64,000 bases of DNA from Anaeramoeba flamelloides (lineage: Eukaryota > Metamonada > Anaeramoebidae): the NCBI GenBank assembly GCA_027625915.1, contig JANTQA010000015.1:11685001-11749000 (forward strand), given 5' to 3'. Both the position numbers and the translations under genes were made by a program. The stretch's first letter is position 1. The number at the start of each line of letters is the position of its first letter. The notes beneath the pieces are model-generated. The model did not search any database and had not been told where the DNA came from. It worked only from the letters and a program-made list of their open reading frames with translations. This document shows positions 38,261-51,800 of this stretch, one piece after another.

Positions 38261-39695
38261 TTTGTTATTTTGTTATTTTGTTGTTTAACTTTTTTATTTT
38301 AGTATTTTGTAACTATTCCAAAAAATTTAATAATTAGTTATAATTGAAAAATAAATAAATCTTATATGAGAGATATAAATTTAATATCTATTGGATATTA
38401 TTTTATCAATGAAAAATTAAAATTTGGAATATTGATCAAAAAAATTTTTTAATTTGAAATGTTTAACATTTTAGAGTACATAATAGTAAATTTTTATTTT
38501 TTGAATTTTTTAAAATGATTCTTTTATGATCAATTTTTGGATATTTGTTATTTTACAAAACAAGTTCTTTTTATAAATATATTTTTCTATTGTTTACAAT
38601 AGTTTCAATCCTTTTTGCTTCTATAACATATTATTGTTTAAAATATTACAAATTGGGCAATAGATATTATTGCCTAAAAATATTTTTTTTTAAGCAATAC
38701 ATATTTTAAATTAAGCAATTGTTTGTATTTTTAAACAATGTTTGTTATAAATTACACAACTACTCTAATTTTTTTGGTTTTTTATCGTTGGAATGTGTAT
38801 AACATCATTAGTTAGGGATAGGTGTAGGAAACAAAGAAGCCATTCTTAAATGTTGAAGAAGTGAGAATTTAGCATTTAAATAATTCAAATCACAATTTTA
38901 ACAACAAAACCTGAAAAATTCAGAAATCATTTTTACGAATGCAAACAAGAAGAAAAAAAAAAAAAAAAAAAAAAAAAAAATAACAAAAATATCTACCTTT
39001 AAATCACGATGAACAATTCCTTTTGAGTGAAGATACTTGAGGGCATTTAAAATCTTTTTGATAAGATAAGCAGATTCCTGTTCAGTTAAATGATCAAGTC
39101 TTTCGATACGATCAAACAATTCACCACCAGTCACGCTTTTGTTTCAAAAAGATCAAAAACAGAAAAATCAAGAAAAAAAGAGTCAAAAATAAAAAATATA
39201 AAAAAAAAAACAAAAGCCGAAAAGATTACATTTCCATAACGATATAGATCTTATCTGTAGTTTCAAATATTTCGTGCATTCTAATTACATTAGGATGGTC
39301 AACTGTGGAAAGGATTTCGATCTCATTTTCAACCAATTTAAAATTTTCGTTTAAACCAGATTTTGGTAAAATCTTTATAGCCCATGGTAAGCCTGTTCGT
39401 TTGTCAATGGCTTTTTTTACTGTAGAAAAAGTTCCTCTTTTTGAATTGTTTGTTTGTTTTTTATTAATTTTTTTTTTTTTTTTGGTTAGTTTAGGGCAAT
39501 TTTTGTTTGTTAAAGGGGAAAACTTTTTTTTTTTTTTTTTTTTTATTTTTTTTTTTTTTTTTTTTTTTGGAAGGTTTTCTTTTCTTACTGTCCAAGAACT
39601 TCTCCTAATTCGTAATATTTTTCAATTGGCTTTTTTTGTTTTTGTGTTCCTTTATTTTTTTTTGATGGCTTTAACCTTCTAAAAAATTTATTCAT
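33293..39695 (-). CDS. CAMK-type serine/threonine protein kinase
   Basis: Six exons on the minus strand: 39695-39589, 39436-39230, 39135-38997, 36290-36133, 33776-33619 and 33450-33293. All five junctions agree in phase and give 308 aa, little more than a kinase domain. The glycine loop is LGQGTFSTV (34-42), the ATP-binding lysine AIKIL (Lys57), the Glu-rich hinge [14 protein letters not shown], the catalytic loop HRDLKPEN (147-154), DFGLSK (170-175), [10 protein letters not shown] (187-196) and [15 protein letters not shown] (208-222). GGELFDRI, GTPxYVAPE and the YxLLSGxxPF segment are hallmarks of the calcium/calmodulin-dependent kinase group. All catalytic residues are present. There is no evident calmodulin-binding or EF-hand extension; the tail is acidic (LLEESEED). 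Two introns are 2.4 and 2.7 kb and hold repeats. The specific subfamily is not resolved. Confidence 0.93.
34747..34834. repeat. Nine-base minisatellite (GTGATTTCT)
   Basis: About nine imperfect copies of GTGATTTCT/GTGATTTCG lie within kinase intron 4. The complementary frame gives an artificial SQK/SPK repeat peptide. Two or three copies of the same unit occur at about 52412-52440 in the RhoGAP gene intron. Confidence 0.9.
36781..37222. repeat. Family G foldback, nested palindromes
   Basis: The outer arms (36781-36830 and 37173-37222) are near-perfect reverse complements of about 50 bp, starting CAATAGAGGAAAATCAAAGA. Inside are further inverted pairs of CAGTGTTCTAGGTTTTCTTG and AACTCAAGAAAACCTAG. 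The 3' neighbour 37223-37270 contains CCTAGGCACTCCATGGCAC. It lies in kinase intron 3. Non-coding. Confidence 0.8.
38225..38259. repeat. Poly(T) tract, about 35 bases
   Basis: An uninterrupted T run lies in kinase intron 3; a 28-base A run follows at 38953-38980, next to the donor of exon 3. Lengths this long are prone to assembly and sequencing error. Confidence 0.9.
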
Positions 39696-40083
39696 CGTAA
39701 TATAACAAGTAAAAAAGAAAAAAATAAATAATTTTTTGTTTTTTCAATGCCGTTTATTTAATAAAAGAAGTATTCACAATTTTGAAAAAGTGTGTTGGCA
39801 TGGTACCAGAAATTACAACTTAAAAACTGTTTTTAAGGAGAAGAACAAATTTTACCCTTTTTAAATTAAACAAAAGATTTTTTCTACATTTTCGGTTTAT
39901 TAATTGTATTTTTATTAAATAAGTTATTACACCCGACCCAGAATATCATTCATTTACAAGATTTTTAAGTTAATGAAAGGCGATATTTTAGTTTTTTTTT
40001 TCGTTTTAAGGTAACAATCCTGAAAACCAAAACTACATTACCTCACACCTTACACAAGAAAATCTCTTTTCATTACCCAGGGG

Positions 40084-40600
40084 CTGTACACCTTAAATAA
40101 CCAGCAACTGAAAAAAACATCTACATGGGTTTAGATAACCAGTTTTTTTACTTTAAACCTATTTTCCAAAATTTAACTCCTTTAAAAAAAAAGGATAACT
40201 GTAGAAATAAAAGAAACTATTAAATGCAATGAAAACAACATACAAACAAGAAATAGGGTTCTTCAAAGGTATTTTAAAAAATAATTATGAAGATATTGAA
40301 AGATTAAAAAACAAATTTGACTAAAAAATACAGAAAAAGAGCTTTTTTTGAATTTTTCCATGAAAATCAGGTTTATGTTTTGGAATTTTCGAAATTTGAT
40401 GAAATTTTTGAAGCAAAAGTAGTTAATATTTTGAACCATTAATCATTAATCAAAGATCTAGTCCAATAAACAATTTTTTTATGAACCAAGAATATGTATA
40501 TGTTTTCTAATCTTCCAATAGCCAAATATGAAAAAAAAAACAAGAGTTAAATTTTTGTAAAGGATTAAAGGTTTGTAACACTGGTTATTTTAGTTACAGG
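40084..40600. mobile_element. Family K Tc1/mariner-like remnant, copy 1
   Basis: The left end has CTGTACACCTTAAATAACCA and a second similar string TACATGGGTTTAGATAACCA at 40122. The right end, reversed, reads CCTGTAACTAAAATAACCAG. 40201-40300 matches the reverse complement of about 51190-51330, which is next to the right end of the large element at 47793-51409. It is therefore a short relative of that element in opposite orientation. Borders are approximate. Confidence 0.6.
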
Positions 40601-42028
40601 AGGAAATTTAATAGCAAATTCAAAAAAATGTTTCACATCTTGAAATTGAATAATAAGTAAAAATTTAAGTACACAAAGACACAGTGTTTTTTTATATAAA
40701 TACATTTCAGTAATGAATTATTTGCTTTTAACAATTTGATCCTTTTTTTTTTCGCCTTTTTTGAAATGTTCAAAACCCAAAAATTCTCCAATAACTTCAA
40801 AAAACATTATTTTTGTTGAAGATGAAAGAAATCTTGTTTTATCTGAAGAAATTGTAACAAAAAAACTCAAAAATAAAATCAGATAGTTTTAGAATAACGT
40901 TGTTTAAAAAAGATATTAGATTTCAAGAAAAATACAAAAATTATTTTAAACTTTAAAAAAATATTATTTTTTTTTATTAAAGTTTAGTTCAAAACTATTT
41001 TTTATTGTGTTTAACTAAAAAATCTGTGAAAAAACTTTGGATTAAAAATTGTTCAAACTTATTTTTTAAAAATTGGTAAAATTCAACTTTTAATTGACCA
41101 AATAATTATTAATTTGATTATTTTTTAAAATTTATCATTAATAACATAGCCTTAATTTGCTCAGTGATATGGTAATAACCCAGATATCTAAATTAATCAA
41201 TTTATTTTTCTCATATTTCTCAATTTTTTATTCAAATCTATAAAACTTTTTCCAATTAATAATTATAATTTAAATAAATAAATTACATAAAATTCACAAT
41301 TATCCAAACTAAAGTGATTAACCTCTACCAAGTAGAAGTCTCAGATAAAAACAACGTGTTGTTATTGAATGCAAATCACATGAATGTATCATAGTTTGCA
41401 TGTTTCTCAAAAAATCGATTATTTTATTGTATGAATCGATTTTTTTACCTCACCAATCAAAAAAGATCCCTTGTATTAGTAAAAAAAATCAGAATTTCAG
41501 AAAAAAATCTGCATTTCACCAAAAATTTTAAAGGTTGAATTATCAATATTCAGAATTCAAAGTTGCTAAATATCTTACTTAAATCCATGAAAAGAAGATT
41601 AGAAGCTAAAAAAAAATTTTTTTATCAATTAAAGATTAAACAATATATCCTTTTTAGAAATTATTACTGAAATCTTGAAAATATATTAATATTACAATTA
41701 GATTTATAAAAAGGAAACAACAACTCCCAAGTCTTTGAGTTTTTATCTAAGAATTAATGAGTTAATCTTGAAATTAAAAAAATAAAAGATTGACTACTCT
41801 TGGGGTTCTAAATAAGAATTACTAAACGCTTGAATATTTATATTTTGAATTTCTATCATTAGATTGGAGCAATTAAATTTTTAAATAAATTAATAATATG
41901 TATTTTTTTAATTATCATATTTTAGTAAAAAATGTAATAATTTATTTGACAATAATATTTATTAGAGATTTTTCCGAGCTATGTGATCATGTAGCATCAA
42001 TATCTATTTATTTTTAAATGTAACCGCT

Positions 42029-42202
42029 CTAATTATAGTAGGATTTATGGTATATATCAACTCCTTTAAGATTCAAAGTCAATCTATTAGCTTCATTAAC
42101 AACAAATACAATCAATTGGTTAATTTTAAAGTTAATTTCAAGTAATAATTTTGTTGAATCATTCATAAAAGATTCACTTTTAAAGTTCTTTTTTTTTTTC
42201 AT
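42029..42202 (-). CDS. Short hypothetical protein, possible exon (uncertain)
   Basis: A 57-codon frame from ATG at 42202 to TAG. It reads more like protein than its surroundings: STKLLLEINFKINQL, then VVNEANRLTLNLKGVDI. The last part vaguely recalls the R-T-x-N-x-x-D-V segment of histone-fold proteins such as CENP-S, but the spacing differs and half the fold is missing. A frame further on ending SNSYLEPQE (about 41808) could be a second exon; no donor convinced me. It may equally be chance or a gene fragment. Confidence 0.2.
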   Translation of the reverse strand: MKKKKNFKSESFMNDSTKLLLEINFKINQLIVFVVNEANRLTLNLKGVDIYHKSYYN

Positions 42203-42568
42203 TATGAAGATAAAAAAAAAATGGTAATTGTTAGTTCGCCTTTTTTTGAAGCATCTTTTTATAATCGAGTAAAGGATATGAAAAGGTAAAAAGGTTTGAT
42301 ATGCTTTTAAGGATCATGTTATAATTTAAAGATTTTGAATGTCTTGGCTTCTAAGAAATTGGATCATATAAATCATTTCTTTAAATATTTCATGTATATC
42401 TTTAATAAATACGAGAATATAATATATCCAATTTTTTTAAATTTCCTTAACAATTACAACAATCAAAATCAAAAAACAACACATAATATAATGATAAAAA
42501 AAGTATTAAGAAAACTCAATTAATCACATATTTACTTATTTTATCTGTATTATTTATAGTCAGTTTCT

Positions 42569-42690
42569 AATTTAAGGTACAAAAAATCCCAAAATAAAGC
42601 ACAAAATTTATTATTATTTTTTTTTACAATTTATTTTACTGGAATCTGAATTTTGTACCTTGATTTGAGATTTTTTTTGTACCTTAAATT
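42569..42690. repeat. Short inverted repeat, about 120 bp
   Basis: Arms starting AATTTAAGGTACAAAAAATC are reverse complements (42569-42609 and 42652-42690). No coding capacity. Probably a minute foldback element. Confidence 0.65.
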
Positions 42691-42756
42691 TCGTTTAAGT
42701 TTGTGCCTTTAAAGTGGATCTGGTTTTAATACCCCCCCCCCATTTTATTGTTCATT

Positions 42757-42793
<37 letters not shown>

Positions 42794-45700
42794 CGTTAGT
42801 TTTTGAAAACTAAATTACTTTAACTTTTTAAAGAATTTTCTAGAATGATTTTTAATTGTAATTTTTATTCAATTCTTCTAATTCTAGTTTTGATTGCCAA
42901 AATCGGATTTTCTTTTGAGATACCTTTTCAGAATTAAAGATTTATTGGATGAATTAGTTTGATTTGGAAATTATTTATTATTGGTAAAATTGAAAACTCA
43001 AAAAAAACTTGAATCATTTTATTATTTTTTTTTTCTCTTAACTTTTTTCTTTGAGTAGAACTTTTTATAGTTGTTATTTAATTTTGATAATGAGAATTCA
43101 ATCCTTTTCTTTCATCTTTAAAATTTGTTCTTATTTCGATAACAATAATTTAAAAATAATTTAAACAAAAATATTTGTAAAAAGGGGAGTTTCATTAAAA
43201 AAAGAATTTTAATAAGTAAAGAAATTCTGGGTATTTTTCTTAATTCTCATATAAAATAAAAAGATAAATTATAAATACCTTCAAAAGTATATTTTGAAGA
43301 ATTTTTAAAAAATTCTTAAAAAAACCAAGTTTATTTGGAAGTATTATATTTAATATTTAATCTAAAAAAAGAAAAAAAATCAAAAAGACATGGTTTTTAA
43401 TTTATGTTTTATTAGTTTATTCTTTGATTAATTTAAGACAGAACCCCCAAAAATACATATACCAAATCAATATATATATATATATATATAGAACCAACAA
43501 TTTACATATAAAATTATTTTCAAACAAAAAATTATACCACTCAAATCATCGATACTGTTGAATTAGATGTTAATAAGAGAAATATTTATTCGTTATTTTC
43601 ATTTTATTTATTTATTTTTTGATTTTTTGATTTTTTATTTATTTTTTGATATTGAACATTTGGAAAATAAAAAAAACAAGATTTGAAGAAATTAATTTGG
43701 AAATAATCTGACAGTGTATAAAAATGGAAACAGTTTAATATTGTTTATGAACGAGCTAGATATATGAATTAAGAAAGACCATTATTGTATTGGTGCATGA
43801 AACTTAGAAAAGAGAAAATATAGAAAAAAAAAAAAAAACAATTCTGCAAAAGAACCAGTTGAATTGTGGATTTATCTTGAAAAAAAGACTTTTAAGAACA
43901 AAAATTTGGTTTTTAAAGAGTTATCAATAACTTGTAAATGACAATTTTCCATATTCGACGTATTCAAAGGTTATTATTAGTTTTATAATTTTTTTTCTCA
44001 AACAATTTACAAAAGGAGATTTCTCATTACAAATAAAAGGGCACACCAATTTTTAAAATATTTAATTTTAATTTTTATTCTTTTGTTTTAATCAGTTATT
44101 AAATATTTAATTGGGTGTTTTTTTTTATTTTTTCAAGTTTTTTTTATATTTTAGAATGATACTATAATTAATTTGATTCAATTAGAAAAAATTCTTGAAA
44201 ATGTCGATGCTCTTTGATTTGAAAAAGAGTACATTTGAAAATCAACGTCTATTTATATTTCTTGTGAATAAACATTTTTTTTTAAGTAAATAAATTTGTA
44301 TCTCAATATAAAAAGAGTTTATTTCGTCCGTGTAATATAGAAAATCCATAAAATCGAAGAAAAAATCATCTGATTTTCTTTTTTCAATTCTGAAATATTT
44401 ATTTCATTTTGAAATGTTTGATTATTTCAAAATATAAAATACAAACAATAATAAAAAATAAATAGAAACTAATAAAACATATTTCCAAAAATGAGCATTT
44501 GTAACGTAAAAAACAGGCAATAATAGGACAATAAAACAAGAACATGGTCCATATAGCATCTTATATATATATATATATTAGAAAATAAAATCTGTGTCTT
44601 GTATTCTTGTTCCGATCTAAAATATAATTTACTACCCCATGGTATACGGACTTTAAAATCAATTTTCAAGGTAAAATCATAGAGGTTTTATGGAAATGCC
44701 AAATTAAGAATGAAATTTGTTAAAAATTTTCTCAATTTTAATATAATATTTTGGTTTATTTTTTTAGAAGAAGAAAAAATTACTCAAAAATCAACGTTCA
44801 TTTTTGAGAAAAAAATGTAAAACAAGATCCTTTTTTTGGGATTATATTATCAAATATTAGAACTTCGAGAAATCAATATCATACCCACTTATTGTTCATT
44901 GTGCTTTCTTTTTTTTTGATCCTTTAAAATATTGATCTTTTATAAAAAAGAAAAATTGATTTTATTGTAAAACACAGATGATACATCTCTTCAGCTATTA
45001 TTTTAATCCCAGGAGTGTATTATTATTCCAATTTATTTTTCTAATGCCTTGAAAGTGTTTTTTAATGAAAATTTGATAGGACATCTATAATTATGTTTTG
45101 TTTATTGGTTTATTTGATGGTCAATTTCAAGAACTCTTTTCTCCCAATTTCCTTTTTATACAAAATAGATATTTTAAACATTTCAGTTTCCTTCAAAACA
45201 AAGAGGCACAGTAAGTAATTGTAAATTCAAATAAAACAAACTCATATATTTCAATTATAATCTGAGACTTTGTCTTAAAACTATAAAGATTGTCTACACA
45301 TTTTTTTAAAAAGAAAATGTCAATAGTGATTTATCTTGAAATTTTTTCCTCTTTTTTCAAAATGCTGGGGATACTTGTCTCTGAAAAAGATCATTGTTAA
45401 GAGAAAAAATGTCCAAAATCTCTTTTTTTATTAAATAATACCAAATACAAGATGAATAATTCTTCTACATTTTTTTACTTAAAATTTAAAAATTTGAGAA
45501 AAAATACTCATGGCACTAAAAAAAAAATTAATTTAAACAAAATACTGTTCTTGTTTTCTGTTTTTTTTTGATATTATTTTTACCAATATTTCAATCGAGA
45601 GCTGTAAAATATTTTGCAATAAAAAATGATTAATCCCTTAAAATTTCGAATAAAAGTTCATTTTCGAAACAAATTTCTGAAAAAGGAGTGAAAAAATCCA

Positions 45701-45805
45701 ACAGCATTATTAATCGAAAAATACATCAGTCTGTAACAATCTAATTTTTTTTCATTTTCTTTTCTTTTTTAAATTACAAATTTTTAATTAATAAATTGAA
45801 AAAAA

Positions 45806-48800
45806 ATGTTAACAAAATTTCTTGTTCTTCATTCTTACAAACCAAAAAAAAAAGGGGAACTAACACTAGAAATTGGGGACAAAATTATTATCACAGGTAA
45901 AGAAAATAAATCAATGTGTGAGGGGAAAATTGTTGATAGCGAGCAAAGTGGAAAAATCCCAAGATCATTTCTTGAACAACTCAAAGAAGGTATCGAGACT
46001 GATCCAGAAATACTTTCAAAGATCCTTTACCAAGGGTCCCTTTTCAAAAAAAAAGAAGGAAAGGATTCCTATGCCAAATTCTTTTGTAAAATATTTCCAC
46101 GATCCCTTGCTTTGTTCAAAAATAAAAAAGTAAAAATTCAAATCCACTCAAAAAACCAAATCAGAAATTCTTTTTTAATTCACAACAGCCAAAACCCCTA
46201 AGCGTTTTAAATTAATTTTATAAATATTCCTTGCCTTTCTTATGGGAACTGAAACTTTTTTTATATATCTTCTCATTAAAACTAGCAACCTGAACCGTTA
46301 GTAGTAATACTGTTACAAGAAATCGTCTCAATTGAGAAAGTTAAACAAATGAAAAAAAAGAAAAATTCCAATTTCATTCTCAAATCTGAAACAAAATCTT
46401 GGCATTTTCGGTGCAAAACAGAAAAAGAAGCCAAAGTTTGGATTGAAAAAATACTACCACAAGCCCAAAAAGTTTCTAGTGTTTGTCTTTTTTTGGTTTC
46501 TTTTTTTTATTTCATGTGTCTATTTCGTTTCCTTGTATCTTTTTAATTTTTGACGATTTTCCATCTTCTATTTATCGAAATTTTTACGACTTTTGTTCAA
46601 TTTCCAAAAAACCGAAAAAAAAAAAAAAAATCATAAATTAGGAATGCAAATTGATTGAACAGGATGAAAAAGAAAATGAAAAAAACAAAAAGAGTGTGAA
46701 GGGTAATCAAAAAAAAAACCTAAAGCCTCTTTCAAGAGCAAAATCAGATCATATGTCTTTTAACAATAAAAGTCCTGGTAAAATAAAACGATCTTTTAGT
46801 CTTCGCAAGATGGGGAATTCAAAAGTCAAATCTAAATTAAAAAGTAGATCTCTTGTAGACGTTAGTGTGAATAAAGAAGAGAAAATGATGAAAAAAAGCA
46901 GTTTCTTTTCAAGAACAAAATCAAAGAAAAAAAAGAAAAACAAAAAGAAAAACAAAAAGAATAAAAAATCGGAGAATTTTACAAAACGTTTTGGAGTCCC
47001 TTTAACTGTTGTCATTGAAAGGGATCAAACAGAAATTCCAAAATTAATTCAAAACTCGATAAAAATTATCGAAAAATTAGGTAAGGTTTTTACAATTCAA
47101 GCTTTTTTTTTTTTTTTTCCTTTTTGACAATATCATAAAATGTTCAAAAATTTTTTTTGTTCGTTGTCGTTTTGTGAATTTTTTAACTCTTTTTTGAAGA
47201 AAGGAGATGAAAGAATGTTATTAATTTAAAGACAAAGAAACTTTTTGAAAAATAAATTGATTTTCGAAATCTTATTTGAAAAAGAAGCAAACTCCATTTC
47301 AAAATAATTGTCCCAATAAAAATCAAATTTTGAAAATAAAAATTTTTGTAAATTGAAGTTATCTATTATAATATAAAAATTTTCTCAGTTTAATATTCAG
47401 TTCTATACTCGTGAAATATTTGTTTTTCTTCTAAAAAAAAAATAAAAAAAAATTTGTACATTTATTATGAAATTTGGTTTATTTTGAAAGCAGAGTTTTT
47501 GAAAATCAAAAAAACAGAAAAATGAAACTCAAATTTTGCGACTATTTTTTTGGGTTTACTAGACAAATGAAAAAATGTTAGTGAGCAATTAATTTAATGT
47601 CTGGGAAGTTGACTCTTTGATCTTCAAGTCAAAGAGATCTTGTAAAAAAAAAGGGAAAATTGTCTTTTTTTATGATCCAAAAAATTTGATAACCTTCAAA
47701 TATTCCAAGCAACAATGCCAAAAAAATTCAAATGTATAAACGCAGAAAGCCCAATTCAAAACTAGGTTTATGTAAGCTTTTGAAAATTTTTCTACAGTTG
47801 TGTAAATAACCCAGGATGGCAACCTTTAACCCAGTACAATCATGAAAAAAATTTTTCAAAAAAAAATTAAACATTTGCTGATTTTTCACTTTTTGATAAC
47901 TTCACTTCTAATAACCACCTATTTGTTAATAAGAAATCTTTGATCAAAAATTATTTTTTAAGATATTTTACAATTTAACTTGGAAAATGCAATATTCTAT
48001 TTCTATTGAGATTTTTTTAAAATTTAAACATTAAACATTTGAAAAAATTTTTGTTCTTTACAGTCAAGAGGTTATAATCATATCTTCGAAAATCATTATA
48101 AATCTGACGAATATCTTTCAAATGGTAAATCAATTATTTTGACTTTTTAAAGAATTATTATTGATATAAATTGAAAAAAATATTTTTTTTTTGATTTTTC
48201 TCTATTCTTTTGAATTCTGGAAAACCTAAAATATGGCATATTTATCATTAGTAAAAAAAAAACCGCCGTTAGGTTTTCCATAATTTAAAAGAATAAAGTA
48301 AAATCTATTTGATTTTACTTTATTCTTTTTAATTCTGGAAAACCTAGGCACTTGACGGACACTCTCAATAATAATAATCAGAAATTTTTTCCCTTATTTT
48401 AGTTTTATCCAATAAACAGAGCATTTTCAAAACTATTAGTCATTGTTTATTCAAGTAAATATCTCAAAGTTGAATTCAACAAAAATTCATTGCCACATTT
48501 ATCCAAAATTTTTTACCCCCACCCAAAAAAAAAAAACACCCTTTTTTCTCGGACTAGAGACTTTTAAAAATCGTAGTACTACTAACAGCAATAAATAAAA
48601 TAGCCTAAAGTTTTATAACTTCTAGAATGCTGAATATATTGTAATACAACTTTATGACATAGGGTGTAATGTCATTTGAAGTATTAGTTTTGTCTAACAT
48701 GAAATTTTCAATTTTATTTTTTCATATAATCGATACAAAAATTTAACTCATGATTTTTTTCAGTACACGTATTTGAAGATATGAATTAATATGTAAATAC

Positions 48801-51800
48801 TTGGTTCAAATTCAAATTGGATTTTGGGGTTATAACTCGAATTTATTAAAATCGTTAAAAAATATTAAGGAATCAGTACTCTACCAAAACAAGGCAAAGT
48901 TTCAAAATACGTTATTTGAGATATTCTCTACTCACAAATTTTCTATATGATAATTGACAAAAAATTCTGATCTACTAAGAAACCTCAAAAAAGAAAATTT
49001 TTTCAGTGAGATCAAATTTTTTATATCTATTTATTCTGAAAAAGAAAATTATTTAATTCATTTTATTTCTTATATTATAAAAAGTTTTTCCTTGTTTATT
49101 ACCATTTCCATCATTATTACACAATAAATACTCTTTGTTGCCAGGAAATTAATATAAAGATTTTTTTTTCTTTTTTGAGATAATTCTTTTGGTTAAACAA
49201 AAAAATTGATTTATTCAACCCATTGGAAAAAATACTTATAATACTTTCAAAGAATAGTAGTTAAGCCATTAAAGTTTTAAAACAATTTACAAATTTTACT
49301 TAGAAATTGTATTTTTGTGATAAAATTAAATTCGATTTTTCAAAATAAAATTTTCTTAAAGATATTTGGGAATTTTGTAAATTTTATCCTAGAAATTCAA
49401 AATAAATTTTTTTCTGACAAAAATGATTTAAATTGTTATAAGGATTCTTTTGAATAAGACCAAACAATTTTATTTGAAAATTTTTTTGCAATTTTTCATT
49501 CCATATTTTTGAAAACCAGAAAACAACTTTTTTAAAACTTTAAAGAATAAAAAAAAATTGCTTAATAGATCTCAATTTCCTTGCTAAACTTTTGTTAGGC
49601 TTCTATCAAATTTTCATTTATTAAATCGCCTATACCTCAATTAGTTTTATTGGCTGATATTTGTATCGAAATATTAATAATTAAAAATAATAACAAAATA
49701 ATTTTTTTTTTTTTTCAATCTCAAGACTTTACAACATAAAACGAAGAATAGTGTCTTACCATTTTCAAGAATATTATTAATTATTAATAAAAATAATAGG
49801 TTACTTTTTTAGTTTTATATTGTAAGCATGCAAATTTTGAATTTCAAAAAAGAAGACTCAGATTAATAAATTGTTTAGATGAAGTTAACTCATCCATTTC
49901 ATAAGTCGAAACACAAATTACAAAAAAAATTTTGAAGATCTTGAACAAGATTTCATTTTATTTTTAAAAAATACTACCCCCTTAAATACTTTTATTTCAA
50001 AAATTTAGTAATAATAATTAAAATTTTGAGAAATAAAATGAATTTTTTGTTAACAATTCAAAAAATGATCTTTTTTTATCCAATGGAGTAAAACTACAAA
50101 TATTTAAAGCAATATGTATTAGTCAGTTAATTTATGGATCAGTTATATTTAATCTAACTCAAAAAGATTTTGACTCAATTGATGTTTTTTGGATAAATAA
50201 AAAAGTAACAAAATTTTTAAAAAATTAATCCACATTCTCCAAGAATGATTTATAAAACTGAAGCAAAAATTGACCAAGTCAGAATTTCAATATATAAAAG
50301 AAGATATAACCCCAAAAAGAAATTAGAAATTCTGGGTTTTGAATACATATCCAAAATTTTAAAGTTTTCAAAAAAAGATAATGAAAATATTTATTGGAAA
50401 ATAGACAACATAAAATTAGTAGAATTAAATATAAATCAATTTAGACAAAACTTAATAATAAATTATTCTGAATGGAAATGTCAAGAATATTTGAAAATTA
50501 TTAGACACAATAACTGATAAAGAAACAGCAAAAATATTTAAAATGGGTAGGCACAACTTCCATTTTAAAATTAAGAAATTTCACAAATTATCTAAACAGA
50601 TATTCTTATGTTTATGATAAGAATAAAATAAAAACAAAATCATGCAACTTGTGTAAAAAATACCAAAACACAGAAATAGATGAAGATATCGATCATTTTT
50701 TATGGGGATTGCCCATCATATGAAGAAAATCGAAAAATTTGGATTAAATAATTAATTCAAATAAACAAAAATAATAAGAATAATATCTATAGTATTATTC
50801 AAAATAAAGACTCATTATTTATCTATCATTAGTGAATGATAAAGAAAATTATGATTTTTTATTGAAATTTCTTAAACAAAAATTTAGAAATTAAGGGGGG
50901 TGCTGTAGAGTGCCGTAGAGTGCCTAAGTTTTCTTGAAATTTTCTGTTTATTTGGAAAATCTATTGATTTTCCAAATAAACAGAAAACTCAAGAAAACCT
51001 AACGGCCCTTTTCCAGAATTTAAAAGAATGGAGAAAAATCAAAGATTTTACTTAATTATTTTAAATTCTGAAAAAGATAAATTCTGGTTTTTTTAATTTA
51101 AGAAATAAACTGAAAATTTATTTCACTTTCTTTTGATTTCTTAAATTAAAAAAAAAACCTAAAGGTTTTTAGAGGAAATTAATTTCCTCCCTTCAAAATA
51201 AAAAAAAAAAAAAAAATTACAATTTAATCTTTCAATATCTTGATAATTCTTTTTTAAAATTTATTGAAAGAACCCTATTTCAGGTTTATATGTTGTTTTC
51301 GCCCTATTGGTATGTTTCTTTTATGTCTAGAGTCAGCCAATATTTTGCTTAACGGTTAAATTTTAGTAATGGACTAAAGTTAAAAACAATGGTTAGTTAC
51401 ACCACTGTACTATTTCAATCAAATATCACTAATTAAAAATTTATCTCAAAGTTCGATAAGTAAGCTTAATTAAATCTCTAAAAATATTGTTTATAATTGT
51501 TTTTGTAAAGATAATCCTGGGATTTTTTTTCAACAGAATAAATAATTAGTAAAATATTTTGGAACTTTGAAATATAATTTTTTCATTTATTAATTAGAAA
51601 AAAACTGTAAATAAAAAATTATTTGAAAACTTGAAGAAATAAATTGTAACCAGCTGAAAATTACCCCTCCCAAAGAAAGTTGAAAATTAAATCCACAAAC
51701 AATTATTGGTAAAATCATTCTGGGAAAAAGTTTAATCAGAAAAAACTTAAATCAATCCCAAAGATTAATCCTGAAATGGAGAGCAAAGGGATTTGAATTT

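Larger units (their letters stand above)
39696..45805. other. Intergenic region between kinase and RhoGAP genes
   Basis: The genes are divergent here, so both promoters should be inside. Contents I can support: a Tc1-like remnant at about 40084-40600, a doubtful short ORF at 42029-42202, a 120-bp inverted repeat at 42569-42690, a ten-base C run at about 42732-42741, and AT dinucleotide runs. Otherwise nothing protein-like was seen. Confidence 0.6.
47793..51409. mobile_element. Family K Tc1/mariner-like element, copy 2, swollen by nested insertions
   Basis: The left end is TACAGTTGTGTAAATAACCC and the reverse complement of the right end is TACAGTGGTGTAACTAACCA; TA lies at both borders. Inside lie family G repeats, family A copy 2 and a LINE fragment, so the element was probably about 1 kb before insertion. 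No transposase was recognised. It occupies most of intron 3 of the RhoGAP gene. Confidence 0.65.

Noticed and set aside
42732-42741. Run of ten C in a very AT-rich region
   Set aside because: Odd, but too short to interpret; no surrounding motif or repeat supports a function.
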